A stretch of DNA of 64,000 nt from Pseudomonas sp. GM21 (GTDB lineage: Bacteria; Pseudomonadota; Gammaproteobacteria; Pseudomonadales; Pseudomonadaceae), in assembly GCF_000282215.1 (NCBI RefSeq), contig NZ_AKJS01000138.1:1-64000 (forward strand), given 5' to 3'. Position 1 is the stretch's first letter. Each line of letters starts with the position of its first letter. Shown piece after piece: positions 26,321 to 35,712 of the stretch. Position numbers and translations under genes: made by a program. Under the pieces are notes generated by a model. The model did not search any database. It was not told the DNA's origin and saw nothing but the letters and a program-made list of their open reading frames with translations.

Positions 26321-27571
26321 TTAGTGGGCAACCGCAGCAGCGCCATGTTCATCGATCAACGCACCGTTGTGGAAACGGTCGATGGAGAAAGGTGCGGCCA
26401 ATGGGTGCATTTCACCCTTGGCCAGGCTTGCGGCAAATACGTTGCCCGAGCCAGGTGTGGCCTTGAAGCCGCCGGTGCCCCAACCGCAGTTGAAGAACAT
26501 GTTCGGTACCGGGGTTTTGGAAATGATCGGGCACGCATCCGGGGTAGTGTCGACGATGCCGCCCCACTGACGGTTCATGCGTACGCGGGACAGTACCGGG
26601 AACATCTCGACGATGGCCTGGATGGTGTGCTCGATCACCGGGTACGAACCACGCTGGCCGTAGCCGTTGTAGCCGTCGATACCGGCGCCGATCACCAGGT
26701 CACCCTTGTCGGACTGGCTGATGTAACCGTGCACGGCGTTGGACATGATCACGCTGTCGATAATCGGTTTGATCGGCTCAGACACGAGCGCTTGCAGCGG
26801 GTGGGATTCGATCGGCAGACGGAAACCGGCGAGCTTGGCCATGTGCCCGGAGTTACCGGCGGTCACGACACCGACGCGCTTGGCACCGATGAAGCCCTTG
26901 TTGGTTTCCACACCGATGCACACGCCGTTTTCCTTGCGGAAGCCGATCACTTCGGTCTGTTGAATCAAGTCCACGCCCAGTGCGTCAGCGGCACGGGCAA
27001 AGCCCCATGCCACGGCATCGTGACGGGCCACGCCGCCGCGACGCTGGACGGTCGCGCCCATCACCGGATAGCGAGTGTTCTTGGAGCAGTCGAGGTACGG
27101 AATCTCATCGGCCACTTGCTTGGCATCGAGCAATTCGCCGTCCACGCCGTTGAGGCGGTTGGCGCTGACCCGACGCTCGGAATCACGAATGTCTTGCAGG
27201 GTGTGGCACAAGTTGTAGACGCCGCGCTGGGAGAACATCACGTTGTAGTTCAGGTCCTGGGACAGACCTTCCCACAGTTTCATCGCGTGTTCGTACAGGT
27301 GCGCCGACTCGTCCCACAGGTAGTTGGAGCGAACGATGGTGGTGTTGCGCGCGGTGTTACCGCCGCCCAGCCAGCCTTTCTCGACCACGGCCACGTTGGT
27401 GATGCCGTGTTCCTTGGCCAGGTAGTAGGCGGTCGCCAGACCATGCCCGCCACCGCCGACGATGACCACGTCATAGACCTTTTTAGGGGTCGGCGTGCGC
27501 CACATTTTCTGCCAGTTTTCGTGATGGCTGAGGGAGTGTTTGAAGAGGCCAAAGCCCGAGTAGCGTTGCAT
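26321..27571 (-). CDS. soxB: Sarcosine oxidase beta subunit
   Basis: This 416-residue flavoprotein oxidises sarcosine at FAD. The dinucleotide fold is VVIVGGGGHGLATAYYLAKE (about 36-55), followed by WLGGGNTARNTT. The start at 27571 (MQRYSGFG) is preferred over an ATG two codons upstream, because GGAG lies only 3 bp before the upstream ATG but 9 bp before this one. It is the first sox gene, about 20 bp behind glyA, so the two are co-transcribed. Confidence 0.95.
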   Translation of the reverse strand: MQRYSGFGLFKHSLSHHENWQKMWRTPTPKKVYDVVIVGGGGHGLATAYYLAKEHGITNVAVVEKGWLGGGNTARNTTIVRSNYLWDESAHLYEHAMKLWEGLSQDLNYNVMFSQRGVYNLCHTLQDIRDSERRVSANRLNGVDGELLDAKQVADEIPYLDCSKNTRYPVMGATVQRRGGVARHDAVAWGFARAADALGVDLIQQTEVIGFRKENGVCIGVETNKGFIGAKRVGVVTAGNSGHMAKLAGFRLPIESHPLQALVSEPIKPIIDSVIMSNAVHGYISQSDKGDLVIGAGIDGYNGYGQRGSYPVIEHTIQAIVEMFPVLSRVRMNRQWGGIVDTTPDACPIISKTPVPNMFFNCGWGTGGFKATPGSGNVFAASLAKGEMHPLAAPFSIDRFHNGALIDEHGAAAVAH

Positions 27572-27594
27572 AGTCATTTACTCCAAAACCGCGC

Positions 27595-28848
<1,254 letters not shown>

Positions 28849-29034
28849 CGCGTCTCTCCCAGCGGCGGTGGTGCGCCATTCGTCTCGGTGAGGCATGCGC
28901 CTTTCGGCTGTGCCCTTTGAATGCGATGGTATGACCGGCGCTGGCAGATCAAATGCCTACGCACGCCACGCAAAGGTGCGTTTACGACATGGCGGGAAAT
29001 GCTCTGACAGACACACCCTCCTAATCTGCGCAAA

Positions 29035-29131
29035 TCCCCTGTGGGAGCCAGCCTGCTGGCGATGACGGCGGCACAGGCGACACTGAAGGTGGCTGAACCT
29101 CCGCAATCGCCAGCAGGCTGGCTCCCACAGG
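29035..29131. repeat. REP pair between traX-like gene and glyA
   Basis: CCCCTGTGGGAGCCAGCCTG and the mirror CAGGCTGGCTCCCACAGGGG flank about 40 bp. The remaining sequence to 28849 (about 185 bp) is probably the glyA promoter region. Confidence 0.8.
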
Positions 29132-29133
29132 GG

Positions 29134-29844
29134 TTATGTGAAGACTTGGCGGACTGCGAGCAACAGCAGGAAATGCAGCGGATACAGGGCATATGCCCAG
29201 CGCCGCATCGGCGGCGGATGAACGCCTCTGGCATGTCGCAATAGCAACATTCCAAGCAGTGGCGCAATCAGACAAGCGACGATGCCAGGAACGGCAGCAC
29301 TGTTGCCCAGCTTCGCGGCGTAATACAGCACGTGCAATTCGTTGGCTGCCAGACAGACCAACCCCGGTAGCAGCGCGAAATACCAGGGACGCCGAATCAC
29401 CAGCACCATCGCCAACGGCAACAGCACCCCAAAGAAACCAAACATCACGTGTTCGCGGAACAATGCCGCCAGCGACAGCGCGCCAATCGCCAGCAGCCGC
29501 GATGACAGCGTCGGGTGCTGCCACCCACGCGCAACCAACAGACCGAGCGCCAGCGTTGGCATCACATTCAAGGTGGAAAGATGAGGGATGAACAGCCGGT
29601 AAGGTATTTCGCTGACGGCACTGAACAGCAGCAACCAGCCCAAATACCGCCATTGATGTGTAACTTCCCGTGCACGGGAAAGGTTCACCGCCATCGCCAG
29701 GCAAAACCACGGAAACGCCAACCGTCCCGGGACATACAGCAGATCGACGGAATAACCGACATATCGCAGGTGATCGAGCACCATGCTCAACAGCGCCAGC
29801 CACTTGAGCAGATCCAGTGCCCCATCCCGTTGCGTCATGTGCAT
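29134..29844 (-). CDS. TraX-like membrane protein
   Basis: The product of about 236 residues is very hydrophobic, with about seven spans, and begins TQRDGALDLLKWLALLSMVLDH, typical of TraX family proteins, with HLRYVG and FPWFCLAMAVNL following. The C-terminal half ends in RRWAYALYPLHFLLLLAVR. TraX acetylates pilin in F plasmids; chromosomal homologues are predicted acyltransferases with no known target. Starts at 29844 and 29838 are both possible. No conjugation genes are nearby. Confidence 0.82.
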   Translation of the reverse strand: MHMTQRDGALDLLKWLALLSMVLDHLRYVGYSVDLLYVPGRLAFPWFCLAMAVNLSRAREVTHQWRYLGWLLLFSAVSEIPYRLFIPHLSTLNVMPTLALGLLVARGWQHPTLSSRLLAIGALSLAALFREHVMFGFFGVLLPLAMVLVIRRPWYFALLPGLVCLAANELHVLYYAAKLGNSAAVPGIVACLIAPLLGMLLLRHARGVHPPPMRRWAYALYPLHFLLLLAVRQVFT

Positions 29845-29977
29845 AATTGCCCGTCGTCTTTGTGTTTTTCTGTCAGACGCATCGCGTGTGCTCCCCGGAT
29901 GATCTTCGGTAAAGTGCGCACCATCATTGACCACGAGTCGCTTCACCATAGGCGTCTCGACCACGGAAAGCAGGGCT

Positions 29978-31018
29978 ATGACCGATAAGAGCCAACAATT
30001 CGCCAGCGACAACTATTCCGGTATCTGCCCTGAAGCCTGGGCGGCCATGGAACAGGCCAACCACGGCCACCAGCGCGCTTACGGCGACGATGAATGGACC
30101 GCTCGCGCCTCCGACTATTTCCGCAAACTGTTCGAAACCGACTGCGAAGTGTTCTTCGCCTTCAACGGCACTGCCGCCAACTCCTTGGCCCTGTCGTCGT
30201 TGTGCCAGAGTTACCACAGCGTGATCTGCTCGGAAACAGCCCACGTCGAAACCGACGAATGCGGCGCACCGGAATTCTTCTCCAACGGTTCCAAGCTGCT
30301 GATCGCCCGCACTGAAAACGGCAAGCTGACCCCGGAATCGATCCGCGAAGTCGCCCTCAAGCGCCAGGACATTCACTACCCAAAACCGCGCGTTGTGACC
30401 CTGACCCAGGCCACTGAAGTCGGCAGCGTCTACACCCCGGAAGAAATCCGTGCCATCAGCGTTACTTGCAAAGAGCTGGGCCTGAACCTGCACATGGACG
30501 GCGCGCGTTTCTCCAACGCTTGCGCGTTCCTCGGCTGCTCGCCAGCGGACCTGACCTGGAAGGCCGGCGTCGACGTGCTGTGCTTCGGCGGCACGAAAAA
30601 CGGCATGGCGGTCGGTGAGGCCATTTTGTTCTTCAACCAAAAACTGGCTGAAGACTTCGACTACCGCTGCAAACAGGCCGGGCAGCTGGCCTCGAAAATG
30701 CGCTTCCTCTCGGCGCCCTGGGTCGGGATCCTGGAAAACGACGCCTGGCTCAAATACGCCCGCCACGCCAACCATTGCGCGCAGTTGCTAGCCGAACTGG
30801 TGAGCGACATTACGGGAGTGGAACTGATGTTTCCGGTGCAGGCCAACGGCGTATTCCTGCAACTCTCGGAACCGGCCATCGCCGCCCTGACCGCCAAGGG
30901 CTGGCGCTTCTACACTTTCATCGGCAACGGTGGCGCCCGCTTCATGTGCTCGTGGGACACCGAAGAAGAGCGCGTACGGGAATTGGCCGCAGACATTCGC
31001 GAAGTCATGTCCCGCTGA
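29978..31018 (+). CDS. ltaE: Low-specificity L-threonine aldolase
   Basis: The 346-residue PLP enzyme cleaves threonine to glycine and acetaldehyde. The fold-type I features are AFNGTAANSLAL (about 68-79), the aspartate in LHMDGARFSNA (about 170-180) and the PLP lysine in CFGGTKNGMAVG (about 204-215). GGAAAGCAGGG precedes the ATG at 29978. It is next to the serine/glycine genes, in line with a shared glycine economy, but it is transcribed in the opposite direction to glyA. Confidence 0.93.
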   Translation: MTDKSQQFASDNYSGICPEAWAAMEQANHGHQRAYGDDEWTARASDYFRKLFETDCEVFFAFNGTAANSLALSSLCQSYHSVICSETAHVETDECGAPEFFSNGSKLLIARTENGKLTPESIREVALKRQDIHYPKPRVVTLTQATEVGSVYTPEEIRAISVTCKELGLNLHMDGARFSNACAFLGCSPADLTWKAGVDVLCFGGTKNGMAVGEAILFFNQKLAEDFDYRCKQAGQLASKMRFLSAPWVGILENDAWLKYARHANHCAQLLAELVSDITGVELMFPVQANGVFLQLSEPAIAALTAKGWRFYTFIGNGGARFMCSWDTEEERVRELAADIREVMSR

Positions 31019-31048
31019 TCTCCCACCAGCCAGAAACGACACAGTCCC

Positions 31049-31183
31049 TGTAGCAGCTGGCGAAGCCTGCGTCCGGCTGCGAAGCAGTCGTAAACCCTAT
31101 AACGCGGTGTGCATGACATACCGCGTTGGCCGAATTCACGACTGCTGTGCAGCCGAACGCAGGCTGCGCCAGCTGCTACATAA
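31049..31183. repeat. Inverted REP-like repeat after ltaE
   Basis: TGTAGCAGCTGGCGAAGCCTGCGTCCGGCTGC and a mirrored arm ending GCAGGCTGCGCCAGCTGCTACA lie about 70 bp apart, between ltaE and the SDR gene. Confidence 0.75.
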
Positions 31184-31298
31184 AAGCGCTGTCGCCCTCC
31201 CGATACAAAAAGTGCCTCTGAGCGTGACGCAACTCTTGGTCTACATTGTCTGCGAGCGGTTTTGATCCGCTCTCATAACAATAATCGGGAGCGCACGC

Positions 31299-32123
31299 AT
31301 GTCATTGAAAGGCAAAACCCTTTTCATCACCGGCGCCAGCCGCGGGATCGGTCGTGAGATCGCGCTGCGCGCGGCGCGTGCCGGGGCCAACATTGTGATT
31401 GCGGCCAAAAGCGCCGAGCCGCACCCCAAGCTACCGGGCACGATTTTCAGCGTGGCGCAGGAAGTTGAAGCGGCGGGCGCAAAGGCGCTGGCATTGCAGG
31501 TGGATGTGCGTGACGAAGACGCGGTACGAAAAGCCCTGGCCCAAGCCAACGAACATTTCGGCGGTATCGATGCGCTGATCAACAACGCCGGGGCGATCAA
31601 GCTGACCGGGGTTCAACACATCGAACTCAAGCGTTTCGACCTGATGCACCAAATCAATACCCGCGCCGTCCTGCTGTGCAGCCAGGCCGCCCTGCCCTAT
31701 CTGAAAAAAACCGGTGGGCACATTCTTAACCTGTCGCCGCCATTGAATCTGGCGACCCAGTGGTTCGCGCAATACAGCCCCTACACCGTGACCAAATACG
31801 GCATGAGCATGCTGACGATTGGCATGAGCGAGGAATTCAAGAATTACGGCATCAGCGTCAACTCGCTGTGGCCACAGACCATGATCGCCACTGCCGCCAT
31901 TGAGTTTCAGCTCGGCTCACGGGAATCGTTCAAACACGCGCGCACGCCGGAAATCATGGCGGATGCCGCCCACGTCATTCTGGACAGCAGCGGGCGCAGC
32001 ATCACCGGGCGATTGCTGATTGATGAGGAAATTCTGCGGGAGCATGGCGTGACCGAATTCGATCACTACCGCTTTGAGCCCGGCACCAACGACAAGTTGA
32101 TGCCGGACTTGTTTATTGACTGA
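31299..32123 (+). CDS. Short-chain dehydrogenase/reductase (HSDL2-like)
   Basis: The 274-residue SDR has the cofactor motif ITGASRGIGREIAL (about 9-22), NNAGAIKLT (about 93-101) and the YTVTK active site (about 162-166). The segment AAKSAEPHPKLPGTIFSVA is characteristic of the HSDL2-type SDR42C family, which lacks the C-terminal sterol-carrier domain here. Substrate is unknown. The gene is a single unit ending at a long perfect inverted repeat. Confidence 0.85.
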   Translation: MSLKGKTLFITGASRGIGREIALRAARAGANIVIAAKSAEPHPKLPGTIFSVAQEVEAAGAKALALQVDVRDEDAVRKALAQANEHFGGIDALINNAGAIKLTGVQHIELKRFDLMHQINTRAVLLCSQAALPYLKKTGGHILNLSPPLNLATQWFAQYSPYTVTKYGMSMLTIGMSEEFKNYGISVNSLWPQTMIATAAIEFQLGSRESFKHARTPEIMADAAHVILDSSGRSITGRLLIDEEILREHGVTEFDHYRFEPGTNDKLMPDLFID

Positions 32124-32138
32124 AATCTCCACCCCCCC

Positions 32139-32232
32139 TGTAGGAGCTGTCGAGTGAAACGAGGCTGCGATCTTTTGACTTTGATTTCAAAAGATCAAGA
32201 TCGCAGCCTCGTTTCACTCGACAGCTCCTACA
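32139..32232. repeat. Perfect 36-bp inverted repeat (REP type)
   Basis: The arms 32139-32174 and 32197-32232 are exact reverse complements (TGTAGGAGCTGTCGAGTGAA at the left end) separated by 22 bp. They lie between the convergent SDR and gbcB genes and probably form a strong hairpin at both transcript ends. Confidence 0.9.
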
Positions 32233-32249
32233 AGGTAGTTGTGCAACCG

Positions 32250-33350
32250 TCAGAACTCGATCCGCACGTCACCCTTCGGCACGCTGCAGCACGACAGGAT
32301 GAACCCTTCGGCCTCGTCTTCTTCGGTGATCCCGCCGTTGTGGTCCATCTCGACTTCGCCACCCAGCTTCATCACCTTGCACGTCCCGCAGATCCCCATC
32401 CCGCACGCTTTCGGAATCAACAGCCCGAGCTTGGCCGCGGCGGCGTGAACGGTTTCACCCGGCGCCACGCGAATGCTTTTGCCGGACGCGGTGAATTCCA
32501 CTTGATGCAGGTCCGCCAGATCGACTTCCGGCGCATCCGCCGCTTGCTCGGCTTGTTCCACCGCATCGGCACGGGCTTCCGGCGGCGTGGCGCCAAAGGA
32601 TTCCTCGTGATAGCGCTTCATGTCGAAACCGGCGTTTTCCAGCAAGCGTTTGACTGCCGTCATATACGGCGTCGGGCCGCAGCAGAACACTTCGCGCTCA
32701 AGGAAGTCTGGCGCCATCAGCTCAAGCATCTTGTGGTTCAGGTACCCGCGATAACCGGCCCATGGTTCGCCCAGACCATGCTTCTCGCAGATCAGGTGCA
32801 GGCTGAAGTTATCGATCCGCGACGCCATGTGTTCCAGTTCGCGGTGGTAAATGATGTCTTTGGGCGAGCGGGCGCTGTGGATAAACACCATGTCGACGTT
32901 ACCGTTGGTGTCGTAGAACCAGCGCGCCATGGACATGACCGGCGTGATGCCGACGCCGCCGCTGAGGTACAGCACTTTCGGCGCGGTGAAGTCCATGGCG
33001 TTGAACAGCCCGACCGGGCCGTGTACCGCCAGCTCCTGACCTTCATGCAGGGTGTCATGCAGCCAGTTCGAAACCTTGCCGCCCGGCACACGCTTGATGG
33101 TCACCGAAAAGCTGTACGGCACCGACGGCGAGCTGGAAATGGTATAGGAGCGCATGATCGGCACGCCTTCGATTTCCAGCTCCAGGGTGACGAACTGCCC
33201 CGGTTTAAAGAAGAACATGATCGGCTGGTCGGCCATGAAGCAGAAGGTGCGCACATCCCAGGTTTCCTGGATGACTTTGACGCAACGGACGATGTGTCGA
33301 CCATTGGCCCAGGTCTGGGTCGTTACCGGATTCAGGAAGCTGTTGGACAT
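32250..33350 (-). CDS. gbcB: Glycine betaine monooxygenase reductase subunit
   Basis: The 366-residue reductase passes electrons from NAD(P)H to GbcA. The order is a FAD-binding domain (MRSYTISSSPS near 70-80), an NAD-binding domain (YLSGGVGITPVMSM near 125-138, CGPTPYM near 228) and a C-terminal plant-type 2Fe-2S ferredoxin with ACGMGICGTCKV plus ILSCC. The ATG at 33350 is chosen because GGAGAAC lies just upstream; the in-frame GTG at 33362 would overlap that ribosome site. It is divergent from gbcA. Confidence 0.95.
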   Translation of the reverse strand: MSNSFLNPVTTQTWANGRHIVRCVKVIQETWDVRTFCFMADQPIMFFFKPGQFVTLELEIEGVPIMRSYTISSSPSVPYSFSVTIKRVPGGKVSNWLHDTLHEGQELAVHGPVGLFNAMDFTAPKVLYLSGGVGITPVMSMARWFYDTNGNVDMVFIHSARSPKDIIYHRELEHMASRIDNFSLHLICEKHGLGEPWAGYRGYLNHKMLELMAPDFLEREVFCCGPTPYMTAVKRLLENAGFDMKRYHEESFGATPPEARADAVEQAEQAADAPEVDLADLHQVEFTASGKSIRVAPGETVHAAAAKLGLLIPKACGMGICGTCKVMKLGGEVEMDHNGGITEEDEAEGFILSCCSVPKGDVRIEF

Positions 33351-33646
33351 GCTGTTCTCCACCGCCGATGCTCGGCCTTATGTTGGCGATTCTGCGTAAC
33401 GCGCGGACCACCCATTTACCTATCTGCGACATTCACATACTTATCGCGACCAGCCAGCAGCTACCGGGGGTTGCGCGTCGGGAACAGAGTGGGCCATGTC
33501 GCTCGTGGATAAGGTTCTGGCCGGCGCCGGCCCCACACTCGCCCCATACCAAGACACATCCTTTACACCTTGCGTAGCAACCTCTAGCAGTACACCTGAT
33601 TAGCCACTTTCGCCGGCCACACAGAATGGCCATGAGGATCAAATCG
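33351..33646. promoter_or_regulatory. Divergent gbcB / gbcA promoter region
   Basis: The 296-bp gap holds no gene. It must contain the promoters of both gbc genes. GbdR activates the homologous genes in P. aeruginosa, but I could not identify a site from sequence alone. A GC-rich palindrome (GGCCGGCGCCGGCC, about 33519-33532) is the only strong inverted repeat seen. Confidence 0.5.
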
Positions 33647-34942
33647 ATGGACGTCACCGCAAAAATCAGTCTGGGCGATCCACTGGAACCCGCACGCAAG
33701 GCCACCGCGCAGATGCTGCAAGAGCGCGAGCGTACCTTCTCGCTGCCGCAGCCGTTTTACTCTGACGAGCGGCTGTTTGATATCGACATGCAGGAAATCT
33801 TTCAGAAAGAGTGGTTGATCGCCGGCATGACCTGCGAGATCCCGACCAAGGGCAACTACCTGACCCTGCAAGTCGGCAAGAACCCGATCATCGTGATTCG
33901 CGGCGCCGACGGCGTGGTGCATGCGTTCCACAACGTCTGCCGCCACCGTGGTTCGCGTCTGTGCACCAGTGAAAAAGGCAAAGTCGCCAAACTGGTCTGC
34001 CACTACCACCAGTGGACCTATGAGCTGGACGGTCGTCTGCTGTTCGCCGGCACCGAAATGGGCGCCGACTTCGACATGAATCAGTACGGCCTCAAGCCGG
34101 TGAACGTGAAAACCGCTGGCGGTTACATTTTCATCAGCCTGTCGGAAAATCCGCCCGCCATTGATGACTTCCTGTCGACGCTGAACCATTACATGGAACC
34201 GTACGACATGGAGAACACCAAGGTGGCGATTACCACCACCTTGATGGAAAAGGCCAACTGGAAACTGGTGCTGGAAAACAACCGCGAGTGCTACCACTGC
34301 AACGCATCGCACCCGGAACTGCTGAAAACCCTGCTGGAATGGGACGACGTCACCGATCCGCGTGCCGACCAGGCCTTCAAGGACCACGTCGCCGCCTCCG
34401 CCGCCGCCTGGGAAGCCGAAAAGATCCCTTACGCCCACGCCAGCTTCGGCCTGCGTAACCGCATCGTGCGCATGCCGCTGCTCAAAGGCACCGTGTCGAT
34501 GACCCTGGACGGCAAACAGGGCTGCGCCAAACTCATGGGGCGCATCAAAAACCCGGACCTGGGTTCGATGCGCATCCTGCACCTGCCACACTCGTGGAAC
34601 CACTGCATGGGCGATCACATCATCGTCTTCACCGTGTGGCCGATCAGCGCTCAGGAAACCATGGTCACCACCAAGTGGATCGTTCACAAGGACGCAGTCG
34701 AAGGCGTGGACTACGACGTGGAGCGTATGCGCAAAGTCTGGGACGCCACCAACGACCAGGACCGTCGCCTGGCCGAAGAGAACCAGCGCGGCATCAATTC
34801 CACGGCGTACCAGCCAGGGCCTTACTCCAAGACCTATGAGTTTGGCGTGGTGAACTTTGTGGACTGGTACAGCGAGCGCTTGCTGAACAACCTTGGGGCC
34901 GAGCCTGCGCCGTACCTCAAAGGGATTCCAGTTCAAGGCTGA
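33647..34942 (+). CDS. gbcA: Glycine betaine monooxygenase, oxygenase subunit
   Basis: This Rieske oxygenase of 431 residues demethylates glycine betaine to dimethylglycine, releasing formaldehyde. The Rieske cluster ligands lie in NVCRHRGSRLC and LVCHYHQWTY (about 97-126). The mononuclear iron site is NRECYHCNASHPEL near residue 211-224. I chose ATG 33647 (MDVTAKISLGDPL), with GAGGATC upstream, over an in-frame ATG seven codons before it. It is followed by a REP pair and then by the DnaA-box cluster. Confidence 0.96.
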   Translation: MDVTAKISLGDPLEPARKATAQMLQERERTFSLPQPFYSDERLFDIDMQEIFQKEWLIAGMTCEIPTKGNYLTLQVGKNPIIVIRGADGVVHAFHNVCRHRGSRLCTSEKGKVAKLVCHYHQWTYELDGRLLFAGTEMGADFDMNQYGLKPVNVKTAGGYIFISLSENPPAIDDFLSTLNHYMEPYDMENTKVAITTTLMEKANWKLVLENNRECYHCNASHPELLKTLLEWDDVTDPRADQAFKDHVAASAAAWEAEKIPYAHASFGLRNRIVRMPLLKGTVSMTLDGKQGCAKLMGRIKNPDLGSMRILHLPHSWNHCMGDHIIVFTVWPISAQETMVTTKWIVHKDAVEGVDYDVERMRKVWDATNDQDRRLAEENQRGINSTAYQPGPYSKTYEFGVVNFVDWYSERLLNNLGAEPAPYLKGIPVQG

Positions 34943-34956
34943 CAGAGCTAAAAGCA

Positions 34957-35032
34957 TCGCGAGCAGGCTCGCTCCCACATTTGATCTGTGTCGTTCACAA
35001 ATCCCCTGTGGGAGCGAGCCTGCTCGCGATAG
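34957..35032. repeat. REP pair downstream of gbcA
   Basis: TCGCGAGCAGGCTCGCTCCCAC and its mirror GTGGGAGCGAGCCTGCTCGCGA are about 33 bp apart, directly after gbcA. Confidence 0.85.
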
Positions 35033-35132
35033 CGCCCTCCCTAACAACACATTCTTCCCCGATATCCCTCCCCTTATTCAGAACTGTACGAAATATGACC
35101 TATTCCGTTCAGCGCTATGCCACACGCACCTT

Positions 35133-35711
35133 CCAGCCTTCCGCAAACAAGTTATCCACACCTCCACCCACAGCTATTGGGGACAAGTGTGCTGTTACAG
35201 ATAACTTTCTCCACAGAAACCGAAGAAAATCCGTGACTTATCCAGAAGCAGGGTTTTTAACAGCGTCTGATCGTTTTTTGATCAAAAGCTTGCAGGGCAC
35301 GTTCTATATGGCTTGCAGAGGATGGCGAACACCTTATCCACAGAAGCGCCAACAGAGTTTGGGGGCAACTTCTGCGGTTCTGTGGGAAACCGTTGAAAGC
35401 CGCGACAAATCGGGGTTTGCGGGCAGTTTACCGGTCCAATACGATGGATTGATCGTTTTTTAATCAACCACCTATGACACCCGGTTTACATGGCCTGTAG
35501 CGGTTAGCGAACATCTTATCCACAGAAGCGCCAACAGAGATTGGGGGCAAGTATTGGAAAGCGAGAAACCTTATCCACCGCAAAAAGCCTGTAAAAACCG
35601 CGAGTTAGGCTGGTTGTTTTTTGTACGAAGGCTTACAGGGCTTGAAATGTATGGGGTGTAGCGAGGGGCAAACACGTTATCCACAGAAACGCTAACAGGG
35701 TTTGTGGGTAA
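35133..35711. repeat. DnaA-box repeat cluster (four degenerate copies)
   Basis: This gene-free region carries perfect DnaA boxes TTATCCACA at 35152-35160, 35334-35342, 35516-35524 and 35677-35685, plus near matches at 35238 and 35571. Three copies begin with GTTTTTT followed by GATCA, AATCA or GTACG (35273, 35455, 35616), and in all three the gap to the DnaA box is exactly 49 bp. After the box each copy continues with a form of GAAGCGCCAACAGAGTTTGG and GGGCAA. The first copy lacks the T-tract. Two of the T-tracts are preceded by GATC, like the AT-rich 13-mers of oriC. Function unknown; a DnaA-titrating or initiation-related site is inferred. Confidence 0.75.
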
Positions 35712-35712
35712 A

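Noticed and set aside
29134..29844. TraX-like gene as evidence of a conjugative element
   Set aside because: No other transfer gene is nearby and chromosomal TraX-like proteins are common.
35133..35711. The DnaA-box repeats as a CRISPR array
   Set aside because: Copies are degenerate, spacing between copies varies (about 161-182 bp) and there are no cas genes.
35133..35711. The DnaA-box cluster as the chromosomal oriC
   Set aside because: The standard Pseudomonas origin neighbours dnaA, rpmH and gidA are absent, and the boxes are too far apart; a secondary DnaA-binding locus fits better.
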